Positions 17,901-25,986 of a stretch of DNA of 64,000 bases are shown in pieces. The translations under genes were made by a program, and so were the position numbers. Origin of the DNA: Microcoleus sp. FACHB-831 (GTDB taxonomy: Bacteria > Cyanobacteriota > Cyanobacteriia > Cyanobacteriales > FACHB-T130); contig NZ_JACJON010000037.1 in assembly GCF_014695585.1 (NCBI RefSeq), positions 1 through 64,000 on the forward strand. Reading direction: 5' to 3'. Positions within the stretch are counted from its first letter, which is position 1, and the number at the start of each line of letters is the position of its first letter. Under the pieces are notes generated by a model. It was not told the origin of the DNA, made no database searches, and was given only the letters and a program-made list of their open reading frames with translations.

Positions 17901-18734
17901 TTTGAGATTGTCTGTACGGGTAGTGGAGGCTTTCTGCAAGATGAGTTTAGAGTCCATACATCGGGTAGTGTTGTCCATATGCTGCAACTGAGCGATGAGG
18001 AACTAAAAGCAGCTTATTCGGGCGCTGTAGCACTGGTTTATCCGTCGAAGTATGAAGGTTTTGGGTTGCCAGTTCTTGAAGCGATCGCCTGTGGTTGTCC
18101 CGTAATCACTTGCCCCAATTCTTCAATTCCTGAAGTTGCAGGGAAAGCAGCTTTATATGTGAATGACGCTGATATTAATGGGCTTGCAAATGCCCTTTGC
18201 GATGTCCAAAAGCCGGAGGTTCGTAGCTCATTAATTGCTGCTGGCTTGGAACAAGCGAAAAATTTTTCGTGGTCAAAAATGGCGAAAACGGTGAGTTCTG
18301 CATTGATAGACGCGACTCTTCTGCCTTTAAAAGTGGGGGAAATTAATTTAATCGCTTTCCCGGATTGGGAGCAGCCAGAAGAGTCGCTTGCCTTAGAATT
18401 GGAGCACGTTATCAGGGCGCTCGCCACTCACCCTGATAGAAGTCACATAACTCTGCTGATACACGCCGACAATATTTCTGATGACGATGCCAACCTCGTT
18501 TTATCTAGTGCTGCCATGAATCTTCTCATGCAAGAAGATTTGGATGTCAGCGAAGGGTCACAAATTTCCCTCATAGGTAATTTGGCGGCAATTCAGTGGG
18601 AGGCTCTATTCCCCCGCCTTCATGGTCGAATTGTTCTGGAGGATGAAAATCAACAAGCGATCGCAGCCGTAAAAGCAGAAAATATTCCCACCTTTGACCT
18701 ATATAGCTTTAGCAGCAGCATTAAACTTGCCTAG
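14931..18734 (+). CDS. Giant mosaic: SAM domain, FkbM methyltransferase, glycosyltransferases
   Basis: This 1267-residue protein appears to chain at least four enzyme-like parts. Residues 1-235 hold a SAM-like fold (TILEIGSSSGQGSTEAF, VVLIDGSEF). Residues about 237-445 are a FkbM methyltransferase (TVFDIGANVGDYSILF, YLKIDVEGAESDVL). Residues about 464-720 resemble a GT-A glycosyltransferase (FTIVLNGEPFIRYHIE, LLWQVDVDELWT). Residues about 778-1125 are a GT4 glycosyltransferase (FIIVGTGGYKN, YPSKYEGFGLPVLEA). The last 130 residues are a module shared with the 31413 gene (FPDWEQPEE, HPDRSHITLL). It has no signal peptide, so it is probably cytoplasmic and builds or decorates a surface glycan. 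The start has an AGAGGAAG site. Confidence 0.85.
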   Translation: MSENYSNSELNRLIAPEIKNDEFYAAIHKIARHEDIKTILEIGSSSGQGSTEAFVSGLRENANKPMLFCMEVSKTRFAELQKRYENDFFIKCYNVSSVSIEKFPSESDVIKFYSGTPTGLNSYPLEQVLGWLRQDIEYVKNSGVASDGIKKIKQENNIDFFDVVLIDGSEFTGSVELEEVYGAKFILLDDITTFKNYKTHQRLLADKKYVLQKQNILLRNGYSIFKRSNDIDNFMFEEEKVEQFLVMNMVRPGMTVFDIGANVGDYSILFSNLVGSSGKVYSFEPTSSTFKKLQNRVENSVCRNIYAFQKAVFSENKQIEFNEFAEEYSVWNSIGKPQMLNPQTLKGYVPIIKSEIVDAITLDFFCKQQNISKIGYLKIDVEGAESDVLHGATQLLGERCIDFIQFEISQKMLEGLNRKGQDTFDILIKNGYECHRITSNGEIGEEVKGSESFYENYIAFPCLPIHFFTIVLNGEPFIRYHIEIFKQLPFNWHWHIVEGVADLKHDTAWSLPLGGIINDEIHRHGRSQDGTTEYIDELAQLYPDNVTVYRKPDGIFWNGKREMVNEPISNIREECLLWQVDVDELWTIEQICQARQMFINNPDKTAAFYWCWYFVGENLVISTRNCYAQNPQQDWLRTWRYKPGTVWVAHEPPVLAQPLLNGQWLDVAKVNPFRHEETEKHGLIFQHFAYVTPEQLNFKEKYYGYANAVSQWTELQRETKFPVLLSKYFWWVQDETMVDTATSCGVLPIAKKEKDNVWQFLQPDAQLRQKATIKKISPIIIIDGVFFQLYKTGIARVWQSLLEEWAENGFAQHIVVLDRAGTSPKIPGIHYRSVPPYDYGATDGDRQMLQEVCDEQDADLFISTYYTTPLSTPSVFMAYDMIPEVMEWDLANPMWCEKNHGIQEASGYLAISESTARDLVKFFPHISPELVTVAPCGVKSTFSPASLEEINQFKTKYGISKPYFIIVGTGGYKNTILFFQAFGQIHSKEGFEIVCTGSGGFLQDEFRVHTSGSVVHMLQLSDEELKAAYSGAVALVYPSKYEGFGLPVLEAIACGCPVITCPNSSIPEVAGKAALYVNDADINGLANALCDVQKPEVRSSLIAAGLEQAKNFSWSKMAKTVSSALIDATLLPLKVGEINLIAFPDWEQPEESLALELEHVIRALATHPDRSHITLLIHADNISDDDANLVLSSAAMNLLMQEDLDVSEGSQISLIGNLAAIQWEALFPRLHGRIVLEDENQQAIAAVKAENIPTFDLYSFSSSIKLA

Positions 18735-18770
18735 ACAGGCTTGGCGTGGTGCGGCTAGGCGAAGAAATAA

Positions 18771-21011
18771 TTATTGACTGGATTCAACATACCTTTGCCA
18801 CATCTGTCCGTAAGCCTTTTCCATTTCGCGGGTAAACTGTTTGGCATTCCATAGGGGTGCTGTTTGCCTCGATTGGCGCAATTTCCAGGCTATTTGCTGG
18901 CGCAAAGCTGCGTCTTTCCCTAAGCGAACTCCCCACTCTACATACTCTTCATCTGTCCACGCAATTCCTTCAGTTACACCGACATTCATCATCATGGTGT
19001 AGCTGTTACGAGCAGCAAATTGTTGCCCAACTCGCGTCACCAAGGGAATGCCCATCCACAGAGTTTCTAGGGTTGTCGTGGCTCCGTTGTAGGGATAGGT
19101 ATCCAGAACTATGTCAGCAATGCCCAGGTTAGCTCGATGAACTTCTTCTGAAACCTCGAAGGGCAAAAATCGCAGGCGATCGCAAGCGACACCCTCCTCC
19201 TCTGCAACTTGTTCAAAAAAGGTCTTTGTGTTTTCCTTATCAGCTTCACCTTTAACGAGGAGGTAGCTATTTGGCACTTCTTTCAGAATCCTCATCTGTA
19301 ACCGCGCATTATCAAGATGACGTTTATATCCCTTCTGAGTTACAAAATATACGACAGCATCACTATTGATATTTAAAAGATCGCGTCGTAGGCTAGGCAC
19401 ACCCACCTCAAACCCATCCACTGCAACATACGTTTGGGGCAGTCGCCAGATTGTTTCTGTATAATAATCCTGTGCAGAGTCAGGCAAGACATAAGGATCG
19501 GCAATAAAGTAGTCAATTGATGGCAGCCCCGAAGCATCCCAACCGAGCCAAGTAACTTGAATCGGGGCAGGCTTTATAGCCAGGATTTGGCATGAAGAGT
19601 CAAGAGTGATACTATCGAGATCGACAATAATATCAATTTCATCTTGTTGGATTCGCTCCAAAACTTCTGTACCAGCTAACTTAAATACATAAGTTGTATA
19701 GGCATTCTTAACGAACCATTGCTGTGAAAAATCACCTATATGAGATTGATTGATCATATAGGCATATATCTGAAATTGCTCTCGGTTATGATGCTGAAAA
19801 ATCCAGCGAGATATCCAGCCAACTGAATGTTTACGCAGGCAATGGGAAATATAACCTATTTTCAAAACTTTACTTGAGGCCTTAAGTGGCCGGGGCACTG
19901 ATGAAAATCGGTATTCTGCTACTAATTCTTTTGAAATTATTTCAATATTATTTTGAGCTAGCTGGCTTATTTTATTTTGAATGGGACGATTATAGCTAGG
20001 ATTATCTGTAAAATATGGAAGAAAAAATGTTGATAAAAAAAGACGTAAAGTGGACACTCCGTCGATATTTAGAGGCCAGTGCTTTATTATTGAATTCAAT
20101 AACCAGCACTGTCGCTGTACGGCTAAACAGCTTTCTTCCCAATAGCCAGTTGCCGACATAAAACTTCTAATTATTATAGAATTTGCAAAAGCCTGCTCTG
20201 GGAGTGTCTTAGCCAAAGTGTAACAAAGCTTTGCTGTCTCGATACCCTTACTATACTGACGAGAATCTTGATAAAAAGCTGCCAAGTGCATTAAGATTTT
20301 TATGTTTTTAGGCTCTAGGCGTAAACATAGTTCAGCCAAATCTGATGCTAACGTAGGCCGCCTCAACGAGTAAGCAATACTTATGGCTGCAAGCATTATC
20401 ACATCAGTAAATGCTTCAGGTGGATGGGCATGGCCTAAGCAAGCTTCAACAAATTTTAGAATTGATGGCTCACCAGGAGCGTAATCTAAAATACTTTCCA
20501 GAACTTGTAACAATAAATTGGCATCGGCTACCAATTCCTCGGTTGACAGAAAATTAATAATTCCTAAAGATGTTAAATCTTCATCTGTAAATTTTTCAAC
20601 ATTGATAGAAAGCTGAATTATATGCAGTAGGTTATTGATATCTCTGGGAGAAACTTGCCTCATATGCTGCCGGATAGCCCAAGCCATTTGATAGTCTGCA
20701 AAAGACTCCCGCCGCTCGGCTTCTGTTTGCAAAACCTTCACCAGGTCTGATGTCCACAGTTCGACTTTCTCTGGATCGCCCTGTGCCATTCCCAGCCACC
20801 AAGCTGTCTGAGCTTCGGTTTCTTGCCCTTGCAGCAGAAGCAGTAGCCCCAAATACCAGTAGTGGGACTTCACATCTGGTTCTGCCTCAATTGCCTGCTC
20901 ATACAGGCTTGCAGCCATCGTGTAGTCCCCTTGAATGAGGAGCTGATGTGCTTGGTATTGCCAATTATCAATATTAGCTATACTATTTACGTCGGTCATA
21001 TAATTTTGCAA
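18771..21011 (-). CDS. TPR protein with SPINDLY/OGT-like glycosyltransferase domain
   Basis: This 746-residue protein has a family-41 (O-GlcNAc transferase/SPINDLY) look. The N-terminus carries the shared TPR module (AASLYEQAIEAEPDVKSHYW, LLQGQETEAQTAW, LQTEAERRESFADYQMAWAI), followed by a helical middle. From about residue 375 comes the catalytic part: KIGYISHCLRKHSVGW, VTWLGWDASGLPSIDYFIAD, RLRFLPF and DIVLDTYPYNGATTTLETLW, which are typical of the nucleotide-sugar site. In bacteria such enzymes O-glycosylate proteins. It lies 333 bp downstream of the pilin gene on the same strand and converges with the mosaic gene. The target is not known; pilin is a reasonable candidate by position only. 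Confidence 0.88.
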   Translation of the reverse strand: MQNYMTDVNSIANIDNWQYQAHQLLIQGDYTMAASLYEQAIEAEPDVKSHYWYLGLLLLLQGQETEAQTAWWLGMAQGDPEKVELWTSDLVKVLQTEAERRESFADYQMAWAIRQHMRQVSPRDINNLLHIIQLSINVEKFTDEDLTSLGIINFLSTEELVADANLLLQVLESILDYAPGEPSILKFVEACLGHAHPPEAFTDVIMLAAISIAYSLRRPTLASDLAELCLRLEPKNIKILMHLAAFYQDSRQYSKGIETAKLCYTLAKTLPEQAFANSIIIRSFMSATGYWEESCLAVQRQCWLLNSIIKHWPLNIDGVSTLRLFLSTFFLPYFTDNPSYNRPIQNKISQLAQNNIEIISKELVAEYRFSSVPRPLKASSKVLKIGYISHCLRKHSVGWISRWIFQHHNREQFQIYAYMINQSHIGDFSQQWFVKNAYTTYVFKLAGTEVLERIQQDEIDIIVDLDSITLDSSCQILAIKPAPIQVTWLGWDASGLPSIDYFIADPYVLPDSAQDYYTETIWRLPQTYVAVDGFEVGVPSLRRDLLNINSDAVVYFVTQKGYKRHLDNARLQMRILKEVPNSYLLVKGEADKENTKTFFEQVAEEEGVACDRLRFLPFEVSEEVHRANLGIADIVLDTYPYNGATTTLETLWMGIPLVTRVGQQFAARNSYTMMMNVGVTEGIAWTDEEYVEWGVRLGKDAALRQQIAWKLRQSRQTAPLWNAKQFTREMEKAYGQMWQRYVESSQ

Positions 21012-21343
21012 ACAGCCACAAAATAATGCTGTAATACCTGCTAGTTTTTGCGCAATGATACCAAGTCGCCTTTGATTGTCATTATGCGCAAACCGTTTTC
21101 CCTCTAGCGGCTCGGATATGTTAAAACTTCCCGAACTGCATAGCGTACTGCGTTCGGACTGGCCTTAAACAATAATATCATTCCCAACTTGGTATGATGA
21201 AAAATTAGGTTTAGATGCCATATGAATATGTCAACTATTTCATTATGCTGACAATTCAAAGGAGCGGACAGGCGTCCTATCCGCTCCTTTGGAAAAACCA
21301 ACCCTAAGTTGCTTTTGCAAACGTATCTAAGAAGTATAGACTA
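21012..21343 (-). other. Spacer between pilin and OGT-like genes
   Basis: It contains the pilin terminator at 21258-21290. A weak CCGAAC/GTTCGG inverted repeat lies near 21130-21157. An open minus-strand frame (21104-21301) runs through the terminator and is not credible as a gene. Confidence 0.5.
21258..21290 (-). terminator. Pilin gene terminator
   Basis: AAAGGAGCGGACAGG and CCTATCCGCTCCTTT pair over 15 bp with one mismatch and a three-base loop. The hairpin lies about 55 bases past the pilin stop codon on the minus strand and ends in TTT. It should separate pilin from the OGT-like gene. Confidence 0.75.
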
Positions 21344-21874
21344 TTACTTAACTTGGTTTTGAGAACCATTACACGCTGTACCACTCGTTGGGTCGTCTGC
21401 GGTGTCTTTTGCTGGCGTTTTCTGTTCGCACAAGATAGCAACACTGGTTGCTTCACTGGTACTACCTGAAGGGTACAGTTCCACCCGTCCCGCATAGCCT
21501 TTCAGGGCTGCAAAGTTTGATTTAGCCTTGCTGATCGCAAAGTTGCCTGCAATAGTGGTGGCAGTGGTTCCGTCTGTGGTGTACTTGTAGTTTACAGTGC
21601 TAGTGTTAATACCAACACCCAAGTCTGAGATCGTGTCACTAAAGTTGGAATTCTCTGTGTAGTAAGCCTGTTGGCCTTTATTGAGCGTACCTACATAGGT
21701 TTTAGCTTCCGACTGCTTACCTTTGTTCGCTTGGCTGAGGAATGAGGGTAGAGCAATAGCAGCCAGAATACCGATGATAATAATAACGACCAGCAGTTCA
21801 ATCAGGGTGAAACCTTGATCTTGCTTTTTCTTGTTGAGGTGTTGCAGGAACTTGGCTTGTAAATCGAGTTTCAT
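21344..21874 (-). CDS. pilA: Type IV major pilin-like protein
   Basis: This is a type IV prepilin of 176 residues. I start it at the ATG at 21874 because AAGGAGA lies just upstream; a longer in-frame reading runs into the C-tract. The leader peptide is long and basic and ends in KKKQDQG. Prepilin peptidase should cut after that Gly, leaving the N-terminal Phe of FTLIELLVVIIIIGILAAIA, the hydrophobic spine. Glu is at mature position 5 as required. The globular part has two cysteines near the C-terminus (AILCEQ, TACNGS) that could form the usual disulfide loop. It has its own terminator. Pilins mediate motility and DNA uptake; a pseudopilin role cannot be excluded. Confidence 0.92.
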   Translation of the reverse strand: MKLDLQAKFLQHLNKKKQDQGFTLIELLVVIIIIGILAAIALPSFLSQANKGKQSEAKTYVGTLNKGQQAYYTENSNFSDTISDLGVGINTSTVNYKYTTDGTTATTIAGNFAISKAKSNFAALKGYAGRVELYPSGSTSEATSVAILCEQKTPAKDTADDPTSGTACNGSQNQVK

Positions 21875-21888
21875 AGAAGTTTCTCCTT

Positions 21889-21897
21889 GGGGGGGGG
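21889..21897 (-). promoter_or_regulatory. Nine-base C tract upstream of the pilin ribosome binding site
   Basis: On the minus strand a run of nine C (G on the plus strand) lies a few bases upstream of AAGGAGA and about 15 bases before the pilin ATG. Tracts of this length are prone to slipped-strand length change. Its position in the leader could alter promoter or leader geometry. Confidence 0.6.
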
Positions 21898-21973
21898 ATG
21901 CTTGATTTCTCGCTTCTAGATTTAACTTACCCACTTCCACTCGATTTCATATCACCCCCTGCAAATTTTTTTT

Positions 21974-22746
21974 TGTAGTGCCCAAGATGTAATGATGGAG
22001 CAGTAGATTCTCTTGCTGTTTTTCTCCTATGCCTGTTTGCCCTATTTGTGCCTCTTGCCAAACGGTCAAAAATGGTCGCATCCACAACGGTAAACAACGG
22101 TTCAAATGCCAGGACTGCGGACGACAGTTTGTGGAACAACCAACTAAAAAAGTGATTGACCAAGCGACACGGGAACTGATTAATCGCTTGCTGCTAGAAC
22201 GTATTTCTCTTGCTGGCATTGCCCGTGCTGTCCAGGTTTCAGAACAATGGTTGCTTTCCCTATGTCAATGAGAAATATGCCAAGGTGCCCCGAAGCGTGC
22301 AGGTGACACCTAAAAAAAGGGGAGGCTAACGATTCAATGCGATGAGTTATGGTCATTTGTGGACAACCGAGGTAATAAGCAATGGGTCTGGTTGGCGCTT
22401 GATGCACAGACCCGTGAGATTGTAGGGGTTTACATTGGCGCACGCGATGAAGCCGCAGCCTGCAAATTATGGGAATCTTTGCCTCCTGTCTATCGCCAAT
22501 GTGCGGTGGCTTATACGGATTTTTGGGCAGCGTATGGGGCAGTGTTCCCGAGCAAACGACATCTCACTGTCGGCAAGGAAACCGGAAAAACCAACAAAAT
22601 CGAGCGCTTCAACAATACATTGAGACAACGTGTATCCCGATTAGTGCGAAAAACCTTGTCCTTTTCCAAATCGTTGGAAAATCACATTAGTGCCATCTGG
22701 TATTTCATCCATCACTACAATGCATCATTACTTGTGTAGCACTACC
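21974..22746 (+). mobile_element. IS1-family insertion sequence (degraded)
   Basis: The element spans about 773 bp, close to the 768 bp of IS1. Terminal inverted repeats are visible: GTAGTGCCCAAGATGTAATG on the left (21975 on) and CATCATTACTTGTGTAGCAC on the right (22723 on), which match imperfectly as inverted copies. It sits in a T tract with eight T on each side (21966-21973 and 22747-22754), consistent with an 8-bp target duplication. It lies about 100 bp upstream of the pilin start and ends 10 bp from the stop codon of the neighbouring methyltransferase gene. Confidence 0.85.
22029..22739 (+). pseudogene. IS1-type transposase, frameshifted
   Basis: The first part (from 22029) encodes the zinc-finger and HTH region of InsA (CPICASCQTVKNGRIHNG, RFKCQDCGRQFVE). 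The later part (22314-22739) encodes the InsB catalytic core: WVWLALD, YTDFWAAYG, KIERFNNTLRQRV, with DDE-type residues. A run of seven A at 22312-22318 fits the programmed -1 frameshift used by IS1. There is also one extra C in CCC (22258-22260), which throws the InsA frame off before that site and gives TGA at 22269. Removing one C restores YVNEKYAKVPRSVQVTP. The copy is therefore probably inactive unless the extra base is a sequence error. Confidence 0.8.
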
Positions 22747-22756
22747 TTTTTTTTCT

Positions 22757-24085
22757 CTAATCCTCCGGGGGTAAGCGTTCGAGCAGTACATACCCAAAAC
22801 TCTCTAGCCTGGACAGCAGACTGGCGATCGCCTCCATTGCTTCCGGCTCACTAATAGGCTCCAACGTCACGGGCTGCAAGGGACTCAACGAATGATACCG
22901 CTTTGCCAGCGATACCGCAGACTGCGCCCCCTCCAGCAGGGGTAGGAGACATGATGCCATCGTACTTTCCACTAGCAGAGTCTTGTTACCCACAGACAGA
23001 TGCCGATTCATCTCAAACAGTTGTGAATTGTTCAGGCGTGCAATCAGGTCTTCTTTAAACGTCTGAGTTCTGAGTTGAGGATGTAAATGCGCCCCTACTT
23101 GGAGCCAGTCTTCTGTTGTCCACTCAGCAACTGGCACAAAGGATTTATCCTCGGAAGGATGACCGCACCAAAAGTCAAGCAGACGATGCGCAGGATGTAG
23201 CAGGTCAAATAGATGCAGCCGTTGTTCTATGGAAATTTCTGGCAGGGTTAATCCTAAAAATATTGGCAAGTTATCCGGTTCTTTGAACAAGTCCATCAAT
23301 TCCCACGAGCGCCAATCCACCATACTAACAAACTCTAAATCGGCAGCTCTCAATGCCGAAAACATTTCAGGAATGCTATAACCTTTATCACCCTGTAATA
23401 AATGATTCATTAAAATCATCTCGTCGTCTTTTTCCAATTCAGCTCTCCAAGTTATTTGCTTCAACAAGACATCATCTTTCAGCGATCTCATCGTTTCCCG
23501 AACCAATTCAATTTCGTCTTTTCCTGGGTTGGCATCCATCAATTCCATCATTTTGAATACTTCTTGAGCGCGGAACAAACCAACACGCTCCAGTGCCGAA
23601 TGCAAATTGGTACGGATAATACCATCGCGCTTCAAAACTGACTTCATTGCTTGCAACCCAGCCACAGGATCGGGCAGCAGGTAGAGAACCTCATCATTGT
23701 TAATGTAGTCAAATTCAATACCCAAGCTGGGTATTTCATCGATTGAAAGAGCATAGAATTCTGCTTTATCGAATCCGTGATACTGCAATCGTTTTCTCGC
23801 TAGCTTGATAGATTCTTCTGATATATCAATCCCCACGATTTTCGCGCCTGGATTCGCTTCTGCCAAAATCAGAGACGTGTAACCGCTGCCGCAGCCTGCA
23901 TCTAATATCGCTTTATTCTCGTTATCTATAACTTGTTGATTCCTTAAATAGTAAGCTGTAATAAGGTTATGAATATACAGCTTATTGTGCTTCTTTGCAG
24001 ATGTTTCTAGGGGAATCCTAGGATACGGAGAAGTTTCAAATTGCTGACGTATTTTGTCTATGAACTCAGCTGATTGTTTTTCCAT
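22757..24085 (-). CDS. Class I SAM-dependent methyltransferase with C-terminal extension
   Basis: This protein has 442 residues. Residues about 55-165 form a methyltransferase domain: ILDAGCGSGYTSLILAEA is the SAM-binding loop, IVGIDISEESIKLARKRL the acidic strand and FDYINNDEVLYLLPDP the following segment. The C-terminal 250 residues are helical and of unknown role, similar in layout to methyltransferases of unknown substrate in filamentous cyanobacteria. The start has GGAG about 10 bases upstream. It is on the same strand as pilin, and before the IS insertion it would have ended roughly 100 bp upstream of the pilin start. Confidence 0.82.
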   Translation of the reverse strand: MEKQSAEFIDKIRQQFETSPYPRIPLETSAKKHNKLYIHNLITAYYLRNQQVIDNENKAILDAGCGSGYTSLILAEANPGAKIVGIDISEESIKLARKRLQYHGFDKAEFYALSIDEIPSLGIEFDYINNDEVLYLLPDPVAGLQAMKSVLKRDGIIRTNLHSALERVGLFRAQEVFKMMELMDANPGKDEIELVRETMRSLKDDVLLKQITWRAELEKDDEMILMNHLLQGDKGYSIPEMFSALRAADLEFVSMVDWRSWELMDLFKEPDNLPIFLGLTLPEISIEQRLHLFDLLHPAHRLLDFWCGHPSEDKSFVPVAEWTTEDWLQVGAHLHPQLRTQTFKEDLIARLNNSQLFEMNRHLSVGNKTLLVESTMASCLLPLLEGAQSAVSLAKRYHSLSPLQPVTLEPISEPEAMEAIASLLSRLESFGYVLLERLPPED

Positions 24086-24212
24086 GTTTGTTTATCTCCA
24101 ATTCTTTTTTATATTACTTTGAATTGACTAGACGGGGCACTTAACCTTAAGTATTTCCATTTTTAGCTTAAAAGTAAACTAAGCTAAGCTGCATACCCCG
24201 CTTTTTCCCAGA

Positions 24213-24241
24213 TTTCCATTTCTAGCGAACACAGTTATAAT
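24213..24241 (+). promoter_or_regulatory. Possible promoter of the thioredoxin reductase gene
   Basis: TATAAT at 24236-24241 is a perfect -10 word, with TTTCCA 17 bases upstream as a poor -35. It lies 38 bases before the ATG at 24279. Confidence 0.35.
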
Positions 24242-24278
24242 AAATAAAACGTAGTCGTTATGAGTTCATATAATTTAC

Positions 24279-25658
24279 ATGGCAAACGCAACTGTAGAGA
24301 ACTTGGTGATTATCGGCTCTGGCCCTGCTGGGTATACCGCTGCCATATATGCGGCGCGGGCCAACCTGAAACCCTTTGTGTTTGAAGGCTTTCAAGCTGG
24401 GGGGCTACCCGGCGGGCAGCTAATGACCACGACGGAAGTCGAGAATTTTCCTGGTTTTCCAGAGGGGATTACGGGGCCGGAATTGATGGATAGAATGAAA
24501 GCGCAGGCAGAGCGCTGGGGGGCTGAGTTAGTAACCGAAGATGTAATATCGGTTGACTTGAGCCAGCGTCCTTTTATTGTCCGCTCTGAGGAACGGGAAG
24601 TGAGAACTCACAGCATTGTAATTGCAACTGGCGCGACGGCGAAACGGTTAGGGCTACCCAGCGAGCATGACTTTTGGAGTCGGGGGATTTCGGCTTGCGC
24701 TATCTGCGATGGTGCAACTCCGATTTTTCACGGCGCGGAACTCGCTGTGGTTGGAGGGGGTGACTCTGCGGCGGAAGAATCGGTTTACCTTACCAAGTAT
24801 GGCTCTCACGTTCATATGCTGGTGCGGGGAGAGAAGATGCGGGCAAGTAAAGCCATGCAGGATCGCGTTTTGAATAACCCCAAAATTACGGTTCACTGGA
24901 ACAGCCAGCCAATTGATGTCCTGGGTGAAAATGACCGGATGAATGGGGTGAAACTCCTGAATACTAAGACTGGTGAGGAGAGCAATCTGGCGGTGAAGGG
25001 GTTGTTCTACGCGGTTGGTCATAAACCCAACACTTCTCTATTTAAGGGTCAGCTGGAACTAGACGAAGTGGGTTACATCGTAACTAAACATGGTTCCGTA
25101 GAAACCAGCATCGAGGGTGTCTTTGCTGCTGGCGATGTACAAGACCATGAGTATCGTCAGGCAATTACTGCGGCGGGTACTGGTTGTATGGCGGCAATGT
25201 TAGCAGAACGTTGGCTTTCTGTTAATAATCTGATCCAGGAGTATCGCCAGCAGATGCAGACATCTGAAACACCGGATACACCTACAAAGCCTGGTGCTGA
25301 GAAAGCTAATCTAACACCAGAGGAGGCGTTTGATCCGAATGCCACACGGCATGAGGGGGGCTATGCGTTGCGGAAGCTTTACCATGATAGCGATCGCCTG
25401 CTCGTGGTCAAATACGTCTCCCCCAACTGTGGGCCTTGCCATACCCTCAAGCCCATCTTAAACAAAGTGGTAGATGAATTTGACGGTAAAATTCACTTTG
25501 TAGAAATTGACATCGACAAAGAGCGGGAAATTGCCGAGAATGGTGGTGTCACCGGGACGCCCACAGTGCAGTTCTTTAAGAACAAAGACTTAGTGGCTGA
25601 ACTAAAAGGCGTCAAGCAAAAGAGCCAGTTCCGTCAGGTTATTGAACAATATCTGTAG
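24279..25658 (+). CDS. trxB: NTRC-type thioredoxin reductase/thioredoxin fusion
   Basis: This 459-residue enzyme combines an NADPH-thioredoxin reductase with its own thioredoxin, passing electrons from NADPH to 2-Cys peroxiredoxin and other targets. The FAD site is [18 protein letters not shown]. The redox pair CAIC is at residues 140-143 and the NADPH motif [10 protein letters not shown] follows. After a linker (residues about 320-350) the thioredoxin domain has CGPC at 384-387 and the cis-Pro in GTPTVQFF. All four redox cysteines are present, so it should be active. NTRC is found in plants and many cyanobacteria. The gene is monocistronic in appearance, with a possible promoter just upstream. 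Confidence 0.95.
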   Translation: MANATVENLVIIGSGPAGYTAAIYAARANLKPFVFEGFQAGGLPGGQLMTTTEVENFPGFPEGITGPELMDRMKAQAERWGAELVTEDVISVDLSQRPFIVRSEEREVRTHSIVIATGATAKRLGLPSEHDFWSRGISACAICDGATPIFHGAELAVVGGGDSAAEESVYLTKYGSHVHMLVRGEKMRASKAMQDRVLNNPKITVHWNSQPIDVLGENDRMNGVKLLNTKTGEESNLAVKGLFYAVGHKPNTSLFKGQLELDEVGYIVTKHGSVETSIEGVFAAGDVQDHEYRQAITAAGTGCMAAMLAERWLSVNNLIQEYRQQMQTSETPDTPTKPGAEKANLTPEEAFDPNATRHEGGYALRKLYHDSDRLLVVKYVSPNCGPCHTLKPILNKVVDEFDGKIHFVEIDIDKEREIAENGGVTGTPTVQFFKNKDLVAELKGVKQKSQFRQVIEQYL

Positions 25659-25986
25659 AGATATCCTAGAAATCAGGTGCAGATAAGTTTTAGGCTCAAG
25701 CGGTTTTCCCCCACCAAAAGCCCCTCTGTCTGATTCATGAGGTTCTACCGCCGCCTTTTTATGGGCTGTTCCTGTAATTTAGCTACTTGGTATAGTAATG
25801 AACGTGGGCAGCCCTTTCCACTTTCCAACCCCTGCCTATCCTGCTTTTTGACAACGCACTTTTAGAGAGTACTCCCCAAAGCTGTAAGCAATCAGTAAAT
25901 AGCGAATATAGTAAGGATACTAAGGTGCGTTCTACAATCTAACGATAAATTAATGTTTCCTTCTACACAGACTAGGGCGCTCGAAT
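25659..25986. other. Intergenic region without clear features
   Basis: I see no convincing gene or strong hairpin. One 34-codon plus-strand frame near 25759 has no ribosome binding site. The sequence around 25900 is AT-rich and may hold the promoter of the methyltransferase at 25987. Confidence 0.4.

Noticed and set aside
21104-21301. 65-codon minus-strand frame between pilin and the OGT-like gene
   Set aside because: It runs through the pilin terminator hairpin and has no recognisable features.
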